From a bacterium (GTDB taxonomy: Bacteria > Auribacterota > UBA6266), in NCBI GenBank assembly GCA_023228325.1, contig JALOBK010000004.1:9009-18820 (forward strand): 9,812 nt of DNA, in the 5' to 3' direction. The notes under the pieces are model-generated. The model had not been told where the DNA came from. It did not search any database and saw nothing but the letters and a program-made list of their open reading frames with translations. This document shows, one piece after another, positions 5,749-9,812 of this stretch; within the stretch, counting starts at the first letter, position 1; every line of letters begins with the position of its first letter. Both the position numbers and the translations under genes were made by a program.

Positions 5749-6890
5749 ATTAGATTTCCCTCTTTGTTGAACAGTAAATAAGCACCGTGTTCATTTATAT
5801 TGAAGGATGAATTAATCAATGATTCATCTCTTAAAGAATCTCTTAAAGTTCCAGATGGCGCATATTCTAACGATTTTAATTCATTAATATTTAAATGTAA
5901 ATGAACTATATGATCAACGTTTCTATTTGTTTCAAAAATTCTATATAGCAATGGAGAATTTATTGGTGATTTTGTATTTTCTTGATCGAACATTGATGAG
6001 TATAATACAACTCTATTTTCATGATCAACATGTTCAACCATAATTAATTTGTCAATATAATCAATTCTATTTTTATTTCTGATAGTGGTATAAAATTTAT
6101 TATCATTTAATCTAATAGCAATACAACCATGTGAGGTATTAAATCCAATATTTGATTCTATAAATTCCTTTGAAAATTTATTTTTTATTTTATTTATTTT
6201 TTCCAACCATTTAGGATTTAGATTTCTTGGTTCTTCCTGTATTGATTTGTAATATTGATTTGTGGCATTCTGGAATATATATTCTGCCAACTGATTCCTT
6301 CTAATTTCTTTAATTCCACATTCTTTATTTAGAATAAGTATTCTATTTAAATTGCTTGGATTATTTGCAAATATTGCATTTGCCTTCGATTCTTTTAATG
6401 TTAAATATGCCGCTCTTAATAATTCATCATCCTGGGCATCCAATAATTTAAATCCAAACAAAATATTTTTATTGTTGATTCTTTTAATTTCATTTATGAT
6501 TCTTGGAGCTATTTTGAATGGAATATTCACTATATCATTTTCTGAATATTCATGACTTGGAAATTTATTTTTCCATGGGGATGACGGAATTAGATTTGCA
6601 ACAGCAGCTCCCAGTATAAAACAATTATTATCTTTTTTTGCCAAATCTATCAAAATTTCACGATAGTCTTCAAACCCATTGTGATATATTGTATTCCAAG
6701 GAGATTCTACTTGGTTTAAATTAGTGGTTATATATGTAATAAATTCTTCCGAATTATATCCCTTTTTGAGCATCAAGTTCCATAAATCACCAATAAAACT
6801 TAGCATTAATTTTCCTTTAAACTTATTGGTGATAATTTTAACTGAATCTAAATATGCATGGACTGGACCACCAGTGATTATGAAATTCAT
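5745..6890 (-). CDS. CoaB-like / class II aldolase-like fusion protein
   Basis: The protein is 381 aa from ATG 6890, with AGGAG 5 bases before it. The N-terminal ~200 residues resemble phosphopantothenate-cysteine ligase (CoaB): FIITGGP, then LDSVKIITNKFKGK (15-27, compare the CoaB pattern D-x-VR-x-I-T/S-N-x-S-x-GK), AAVAN near 95-99 (CoaB AAAVAD), LFGFKLLDA (144-152) and AIFANN (172-177, CoaB IVAND). The C-terminal ~150 residues resemble class II aldolase/adducin: VHLHLN with H330 and H332, YAPSGT, and EHGAYLLF with H368, matching the three zinc histidines. The Glu expected before the H-x-H appears to be Asn311 by eye. Domain identities are by pattern only. CoaB uses a nucleotide to join cysteine to phosphopantothenate; the substrate here is unknown. 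It is the first gene of the long operon. Confidence 0.72.
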   Translation of the reverse strand: MNFIITGGPVHAYLDSVKIITNKFKGKLMLSFIGDLWNLMLKKGYNSEEFITYITTNLNQVESPWNTIYHNGFEDYREILIDLAKKDNNCFILGAAVANLIPSSPWKNKFPSHEYSENDIVNIPFKIAPRIINEIKRINNKNILFGFKLLDAQDDELLRAAYLTLKESKANAIFANNPSNLNRILILNKECGIKEIRRNQLAEYIFQNATNQYYKSIQEEPRNLNPKWLEKINKIKNKFSKEFIESNIGFNTSHGCIAIRLNDNKFYTTIRNKNRIDYIDKLIMVEHVDHENRVVLYSSMFDQENTKSPINSPLLYRIFETNRNVDHIVHLHLNINELKSLEYAPSGTLRDSLRDESLINSSFNINEHGAYLLFNKEGNLI

Positions 6891-6913
6891 ATTTTCTCCT
6901 GTCAAAATTTTTT

Positions 6914-6952
6914 AAAAAAAAGAGAGAGGGGCCGCACAGTTACATCTGCGGC
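6914..6952 (-). terminator. Intrinsic terminator at the end of the structured RNA
   Basis: On the minus strand GCCGCA (6952-6947) and TGCGGC (6936-6931) form a GC-rich 6-bp stem with a 10-base loop, followed by CCCTCTCTC and eight T residues (6921-6914). The T tract starts about 10 bases after the stem, with a pyrimidine stretch between. Nine of the ten loop bases are also complementary to 6981-6989, giving a competing structure. Only 23 bases separate the T tract from the next start codon, so no promoter fits between them. Confidence 0.75.
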
Positions 6953-7390
6953 ATGGGCGATTTCCTATTCTATATAATAGGATGTAACTTATTTCTTACG
7001 CCTTTCGCTATGACTGTTGTTCCTTTTATGTGGTACCATGGGATCGCAGGTGGGCGGTCCCAATAAAAGGCAGCATAACTCCACCATCTGCCTATTCCGA
7101 TCCATTGGGCTAGCCATTATCGGATTTCGTAATCAGATGGATTCAAAAGATGGAAGTGTTAAACTATTTGATTTTGCCTCTTTCGAGGCTCCGTGCAGCA
7201 TATCCACGGAGTGAGGTCTGCGGGTTTATCCTTGACCTTTTCGCCAGCTTTGTCTCGGAAGAGCTCCACCTCCGGTTTCCCGGCTAGCTTCAACACCCAA
7301 CACCGATCCCAATCCCTAACAAAAGTTTCGGGCTCTAAGGGAGGCTGACTCCAGACGACGGCCATCTCCAGCTGGTTTTAATCTCCCAAC
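6914..7390 (-). ncRNA. Candidate large structured RNA (about 480 nt), class unknown
   Basis: This stretch lies between two genes, is visibly richer in G and C than its surroundings, and is dense in inverted repeats. Pairings seen: 7339-7343/7383-7387; 7272-7275/7280-7283 closed by a GAAA loop; 7214-7218/7234-7238; 7189-7195/7205-7211 (7 bp); 7176-7180/7185-7189 closed by a GAAA loop; 7084-7090/7134-7140 (7 bp) enclosing 7096-7101/7119-7124; 7022-7029/7063-7070 (8 bp) enclosing 7040-7047/7054-7061; 6964-6969/6976-6981; 6981-6989/6938-6946 (9 bp). The two GAAA loops and the terminator's T tract put the RNA on the minus strand. I see no RNase P, tmRNA, tRNA, group I or group II hallmarks. It could be an independent phage RNA (compare the ornate large RNAs ROOL and GOLLD) or the leader of the CoaB-like operon. 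The 5' end is not defined; no convincing promoter was found. Confidence 0.72.
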
Positions 7391-7392
7391 CT

Positions 7393-7566
7393 TCAACGCA
7401 ATCCGCCATCATCTAAACAGATCTCTACACTCCTGTTTTTATCATAAGATTTGTAGATTAGATTATGTGCATAATAACATGTATCACATATCTTTTCTAC
7501 TCCTCCTCTGGAAACTTTTATTTCTTTTGTTGCTTCTTCTTTTTTACACCATGGGCAAATACTCAT
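7393..7566 (-). CDS. Small zinc-ribbon protein (57 aa)
   Basis: The start is ATG 7566, which overlaps the stop of the 85-codon gene as ATGA; the ten extra in-frame codons upstream would lie inside that gene and lack a site. Two Cys pairs, C4-x2-C7 (CPWC) and C27-x2-C30 (CDTC), flank a short basic segment, the pattern of a treble-clef or zinc-ribbon domain. The C-terminal half is mixed and ends LDDGGLR. Such tiny zinc proteins are common in phage early regions and may bind nucleic acid or protein, but no role can be assigned. The structured RNA starts within a few bases of its stop. Confidence 0.82.
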   Translation of the reverse strand: MSICPWCKKEEATKEIKVSRGGVEKICDTCYYAHNLIYKSYDKNRSVEICLDDGGLR

Positions 7567-7820
7567 TTTAGCATCTCTTCTAGTCTTTTTCTCCACTCGA
7601 TGAAGGATTCGGAAATTACATTATCTAACGCTTTTTTTGCATTGATAATACTTTCCGTATTTGATCTGGTAACTTTCATTGAGGAAAGGTATTCCTCAAA
7701 AGTTTTCACTGCAATTTCTTTTGGTTCTTCTTTTTCAAACACCCTGATTTTCAGAGTGTTCTTGAGATCCAACAGACATACTGGAATCCCAACCCCATTA
7801 AACCCGACCGATTGCTGCAT
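7563..7820 (-). CDS. Hypothetical protein, 85 aa
   Basis: A strong Shine-Dalgarno (GGGGGAG) lies 4 bases before ATG 7820, and the stop overlaps the next start by 4 bases. The N-terminal ~35 residues look strand-forming (VGIPVCLLDL, LKIRVFEKEE) and the C-terminal ~50 helical (KTFEEYLSSM, then IEWRKRLEEMLK). There is no signal peptide, membrane segment or recognised motif. Position and coupling make it part of a run of three small genes, but the function is unknown. Confidence 0.78.
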   Translation of the reverse strand: MQQSVGFNGVGIPVCLLDLKNTLKIRVFEKEEPKEIAVKTFEEYLSSMKVTRSNTESIINAKKALDNVISESFIEWRKRLEEMLK

Positions 7821-7843
7821 TTCACTCCCCCTTGAAACTTTCT

Positions 7844-8017
7844 CTACCTTTTCAATATATTTCCAGTTGATCGATCAAGATTACTTAAAATAATATTTGT
7901 TGGTTTTTGAATATTATTTAATTTTGAAACTTCCTCCTCTATTTTTTTTATTATCTTCTTTGCAGCAGGATCATCGAGAGCTTCAAATTCCCATACCAAT
8001 TTGAATGAAAATTTCAT
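7844..8017 (-). CDS. Small hypothetical protein, 57 aa
   Basis: An open frame runs from ATG 8017 to TAG 7844. AGGAG lies upstream but 11 bases away, longer than ideal; translation may depend on the tiny ORF ending 6 bases before this start. The product begins MKFSFKLVWEFEALDDP, followed by a lysine/glutamate-rich helix (AAKKIIKKIEEEV) and an Asn-rich tail. Composition and codon use match the neighbours, and the gene fills a gap between others on the same strand. It is not a family I recognise. Confidence 0.72.
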   Translation of the reverse strand: MKFSFKLVWEFEALDDPAAKKIIKKIEEEVSKLNNIQKPTNIILSNLDRSTGNILKR

Positions 8018-8023
8018 TTGCTG

Positions 8024-8092
8024 TTACTCTCCTTTCTCCGGAAATAATCCAAAAACAAAACAAATTATATTGTGGACTTGAATTGACACCAT
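8024..8092 (-). CDS. Possible 22-residue leader ORF
   Basis: AAAAGGAG immediately precedes ATATGGTG, giving an ATG at 8092 (spacing 2) or a GTG one codon later (spacing 5). The frame encodes MVSIQVHNIICFVFGLFPEK plus two residues and stops at 8024. The hydrophobic centre (IICFVFGLF) could be a tiny membrane segment. Its end overlaps the Shine-Dalgarno of the following 57-residue gene. It may be a leader peptide that couples or regulates translation, or chance; the evidence is the binding site and position only. Confidence 0.4.
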   Translation of the reverse strand: MVSIQVHNIICFVFGLFPEKGE

Positions 8093-8152
8093 ATCTCCTT
8101 TTAAAAAAAGAATAACTGACTTATCAATTAATCTATATATGTAATTTAATGG

Positions 8153-8158
8153 ATCATA
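8153..8158 (-). promoter_or_regulatory. Possible -10 element in the gap after a terminator
   Basis: Between the terminator at 8193-8230 and the ORF at 8092 lies an A/T-rich stretch that must hold a promoter if the terminator is efficient. TATGAT on the minus strand (8158-8153) is the best -10-like hexamer, but no good TTGACA-like element lies about 17 bases upstream. This is a weak call based on position. Confidence 0.25.
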
Positions 8159-8192
8159 AAAAAGAGGAAATTTTGATCGAAATTATGAACGC

Positions 8193-8230
8193 AAAAAAAG
8201 CTCGGATCTTATATCCAAAATCCGAGCTTT
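8193..8230 (-). terminator. Strong intrinsic terminator
   Basis: A perfect 11-bp stem (8220-8230 with 8197-8207) centred on GCTCGGAT has a 12-base loop. Read on the minus strand it is followed by a run of seven T residues (8199-8193), three of them within the stem. It sits 10 bases after the stop of the 110-residue gene and closes the first gene group. Confidence 0.9.
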
Positions 8231-8240
8231 ATATTTGAAA

Positions 8241-8573
8241 TTAAGAAATGCTAATCAACTCATAAGCAACAATATCCTTGAGAATATTATTCCATGTATC
8301 TTTTCTAAAAGGTCCATAATATAAATCATCACCACGTTTAAAATTTTCATTTGGTAGTTGTTTCCGGCACATTGCAACTGCTCCTAGAAACCCACCATCT
8401 GGACCATCCAATGCCGTGATGTCATAGTAATGCTCATCGGTGTATATTCTATATTTAACACCGCTCTTGTTATTCAATTCTAATTTTTTTAAGAACTTAT
8501 CTTTTGGTCTAAACGTGGATAACTCCTCAAACCATTCTTCTAATAGCTCGTAGTTGCTTTTATGAGTTGACAT
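8241..8573 (-). CDS. Hypothetical protein, 110 aa
   Basis: The ATG at 8573 follows AAAGGGG, which is embedded in the last codons of the preceding gene. The N-terminal ~25 residues are helical and charged; the rest looks like a compact alpha/beta domain: YRIYTDEHYYDITALDG, GGFLGAVAMCRKQ, RGDDLYYGPF and a final helix (TWNNILKDIVAYEL). The pattern 'GGFLG..A..RK......RG.DL..GPF...TW..I..DIV.YEL' resembles a family of small phage and bacterial proteins of unknown function that I recall only by its sequence. It is the last gene before a strong terminator. No catalytic motif is evident. Confidence 0.85.
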   Translation of the reverse strand: MSTHKSNYELLEEWFEELSTFRPKDKFLKKLELNNKSGVKYRIYTDEHYYDITALDGPDGGFLGAVAMCRKQLPNENFKRGDDLYYGPFRKDTWNNILKDIVAYELISIS

Positions 8574-8577
8574 CTAT

Positions 8578-8763
8578 TTATTCCCCTTTAAAAAAGATTT
8601 TTTTATCACCATAAAAATAATCATGATTTGCTTTTGCTTTTTCTATATCTGGATTTTTTATACAATCATCACAAAAATCTAGACATATATCTTTATTTAT
8701 TGCTACAATATGAAAATTTTTTATCTTTTTTCCGCACTCATCACAGATTATAATAACAGACAA
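8578..8763 (-). CDS. Small zinc-binding protein (61 aa), TTG start
   Basis: The start is TTG at 8763, about 6 bases after AGGGGGA; no ATG occurs in the frame at or near this place. C7-x2-C10 (CDECGKK) and C31-x2-C34 (CDDCIKN), with a further Cys at 27, form a typical two-knuckle zinc-ribbon/treble-clef arrangement. The C-terminus is basic and aromatic (HDYFYGDKKIFFKGE). It lies between a coiled-coil gene and the 110-residue gene with gaps of a few bases, so it is co-transcribed. The role is unknown; nucleic-acid binding is possible. Confidence 0.82.
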   Translation of the reverse strand: MSVIIICDECGKKIKNFHIVAINKDICLDFCDDCIKNPDIEKAKANHDYFYGDKKIFFKGE

Positions 8764-8775
8764 CAGTATCCCCCT

Positions 8776-9060
8776 TTAGTTATTCTCGTTCATTTTATCT
8801 ACAAAACTTTTTAATGTGGATATCATATCTTTATAATCTTCTATTTTTTCATTGAGATTTTTATTTTCCGTATATAGATCCACCAATGTTTCTGATACTT
8901 TTTCAACCAATGTTGATTTTTCGAATACTTTCCACACCAGAGATAAAATTATATTTCTGTCTCCTCTGAATTCATTTTTTACATCTAGCTTATCTAATAA
9001 TTTTTCTAATTCTAATCTCCTGTTTTCAACATTTAACAAACTATTTTCCATATTTTCCAT
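8776..9060 (-). CDS. Helical, coiled-coil-prone hypothetical protein (94 aa)
   Basis: The ATG at 9060 overlaps the stop of the preceding gene as TAATG, with GGAGG 9 bases upstream. The protein is nearly all charged and leucine-rich, with heptad-like spacing in ENRRLELEKLLDKLDV near the N-terminus and ENKNLNEKIEDYKDMISTLK near the C-terminus, so two coiled-coil helices are likely. There are no cysteines and no membrane segment. Because the preceding gene also encodes a small helical protein, the two might form a hetero-oligomer (inference). Confidence 0.8.
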   Translation of the reverse strand: MENMENSLLNVENRRLELEKLLDKLDVKNEFRGDRNIILSLVWKVFEKSTLVEKVSETLVDLYTENKNLNEKIEDYKDMISTLKSFVDKMNENN

Positions 9061-9299
9061 TAATCATTTCCTCCAACTTTTATATCATCAATATCTTTTT
9101 GAACAATATCTTCCATTATTATATCTTCCAATATTTTAATTTTTTTATTTAAAACATCAACCATATCAATCAGATTGCGATTAATTATACTCTGTTGAAT
9201 AACAAATTCTTTTAATTTCATAATAGTATCGGAATCTTCAACAGATTTACAAACATCAATAACTGATTCATTCATCATTTTAATTCTATCTTCATCCAT
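9060..9299 (-). CDS. Small helical hypothetical protein (79 aa)
   Basis: The frame is open to an ATG at 9404, but that start lies inside the HAD gene and has no good site. The ATG at 9299 has AAAGGAG 7 bases upstream and overlaps the HAD stop by 8 bases, so I take 9299. The product is a charged helical protein with hydrophobic repeats (LIDMVDVLNKKIKILEDIIM) suggesting a coiled coil, and an acidic tail (DIVQKDIDDIKVGGND). Its stop overlaps the next helical protein's start. Function unknown. Confidence 0.75.
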   Translation of the reverse strand: MDEDRIKMMNESVIDVCKSVEDSDTIMKLKEFVIQQSIINRNLIDMVDVLNKKIKILEDIIMEDIVQKDIDDIKVGGND

Positions 9300-9687
9300 T
9301 CGAATTCTCCTTTTTTGTAAACTCTTCAACAAGATAGTGTCTAAATATTCCCCAAACTTCTGGAGTGATGTTTCTATGGTATGGTGAAAAATTTCTATCA
9401 TCAATTAAAACATCCCAATATGGTTTTGATTTGGAAAATGTATCATCAACTTCAATATAATTTTTATTTACAGCATCAAATTCCAAACCTCTTTCCTTGC
9501 ACCACTCAACTGCTTCTTGTAGATGTTTTCCCTCTCTACATGTATAGAGAATAATTTTATGACCAATTTTTCTACATTCTATAAGTGTTTCTATTGCCCC
9601 GGATATAGGTTCCCCAATTTTAGGAAAGTTTCCTTCCTGTGCAATAGTCCCATCAAAATCAGTAGCAATTATCATAAATTTATTCAT
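9292..9687 (-). CDS. Small capless HAD-family phosphatase
   Basis: The protein is 131 aa from ATG 9687, chosen because GGGAG lies 5 bases upstream. HAD motif I is TDFDGT, with nucleophile D10 and acid D12. Motif II is LYTCREG with T49, the likely Lys of motif III is K88, and motif IV is the acidic pair in VLIDDR (D96, D97). No cap domain is inserted, as in the short HAD hydrolases common in phages and Bacteroides/Firmicutes genomes. These usually release phosphate from a small phosphorylated metabolite or a nucleic-acid end; the substrate cannot be told. It overlaps both neighbours: its start sits in the end of the preceding partial gene. Confidence 0.9.
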   Translation of the reverse strand: MNKFMIIATDFDGTIAQEGNFPKIGEPISGAIETLIECRKIGHKIILYTCREGKHLQEAVEWCKERGLEFDAVNKNYIEVDDTFSKSKPYWDVLIDDRNFSPYHRNITPEVWGIFRHYLVEEFTKKENSNG

Positions 9688-9811
9688 TGACACTCCCATC
9701 TATCTTTTTCTTCTTTCTAGTTGTCTTCTTAATTTCCAGTTTATTTTTAATGAGTTTTTCAATTGAACTCAACCTTTCTAGAATTTCATCTAGTTTTGGA
9801 ATCGGATTAAT
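9680..9811 (-). CDS. C-terminal end of an unknown protein, 5' end outside window
   Basis: One frame is open from the window edge to TAA at 9682-9680, giving 43 residues. It has a heptad-like leucine pattern (LDEILERLSSIEKLIKNKL), suggesting a coiled coil, then a very basic segment (KKTTRKKKK) and an acidic end. The stop overlaps the HAD start, as in other gene pairs here. The upstream part is missing, so no family can be named. Confidence 0.6.
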   Translation of the reverse strand: MNPIPKLDEILERLSSIEKLIKNKLEIKKTTRKKKKIDGSVNE

Positions 9812-9812
9812 T

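Noticed and set aside
6900..6905. TTGACA-like hexamer before the CoaB-like/aldolase-like gene
   Set aside because: Only 9 bases separate it from the start codon, so no -10 element or leader can fit; it overlaps the Shine-Dalgarno context.
7017..7214. A 65-codon open frame on the plus strand
   Set aside because: No ribosome binding site, opposite to all genes, and within the structured RNA.
7159..7365. A 68-codon open frame on the minus strand inside the GC-richer region
   Set aside because: GGAG lies only one base before its ATG, its codon and amino-acid use (Trp, Pro, Cys rich) differ from every real gene nearby, and it coincides with many RNA helices. I read it as chance within the structured RNA.
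6914..7390. RNase P RNA, tmRNA, group I or group II intron as identity of the structured region
   Set aside because: I could not find the P4-type conserved segments of RNase P, a tRNA-like end, group I core segments or a domain V hairpin. A covariance search would be decisive.
9300..9404. Longer start for the 79-residue helical protein
   Set aside because: The extra 35 codons lie inside the HAD gene, and the ATG at 9299 has a good AAAGGAG site.
1..9812. tRNA genes, CRISPR arrays, insertion sequences or attachment sites
   Set aside because: No T-arm-like sequence with matching acceptor stem, no regularly spaced repeats, no transposase and no terminal repeats were seen on either strand.

Overview
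The window is AT-rich. All genes I can support lie on the minus strand and most are separated by fewer than 20 bases or overlap by 1-11 bases, each with a recognisable Shine-Dalgarno sequence. Many genes are very small, and the larger ones encode an odd mix of enzymes: a T4 Rnl1-type RNA ligase, a radical SAM protein, a methyltransferase, a metallo-beta-lactamase-fold hydrolase, a capless HAD phosphatase and a CoaB-like/aldolase-like fusion. This suggests an accessory region of a large tailed phage, or a prophage or megaplasmid, with a low-GC (Firmicutes-like) host. That assignment is inference: no structural, replication or packaging gene is present to fix it.

Layout in the direction of transcription, from high to low coordinates. 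(1) 9811-8193: the end of an unknown gene, a HAD phosphatase, two small helical proteins, a small zinc-binding protein and a 110-residue hypothetical, closed by an intrinsic terminator. (2) 8092-7393: a possible 22-codon leader ORF, then small genes of 57, 85 and 57 codons, the last a zinc-ribbon protein. (3) 7390-6914: about 480 bases with no convincing gene, visibly richer in G and C, full of inverted repeats with GNRA loops and ending in a terminator. It is probably a large structured RNA, either free-standing or the leader of the next operon. (4) 6890-672: a compact operon of CoaB-like/aldolase-like fusion, methyltransferase, RNA ligase, radical SAM protein, four proteins that all start with the same 16-residue block K-I-R-x-D-F-V-S-N-S-S-S-S/C-S-F/Y, and two small Cys-rich proteins, closed by a terminator. 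(5) 615-1: a metallo-beta-lactamase-fold protein cut off by the window edge.

The most notable point is the tandem set of four proteins with one shared N-terminal block but at least three different bodies, placed directly behind a radical SAM protein with a SPASM/twitch-like Cys-rich C-terminus. This is the arrangement expected if the block were a recognition or modification tag and the radical SAM protein the modifying enzyme. I have seen similar Ser-rich N-termini on uncharacterised bacterial and phage proteins but know of no established function. The second notable item is the structured RNA, with a palindromic apical loop and a 9-bp alternative pairing that involves the loop of its own terminator. 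The third is the CoaB-like/aldolase-like fusion just downstream of that RNA.
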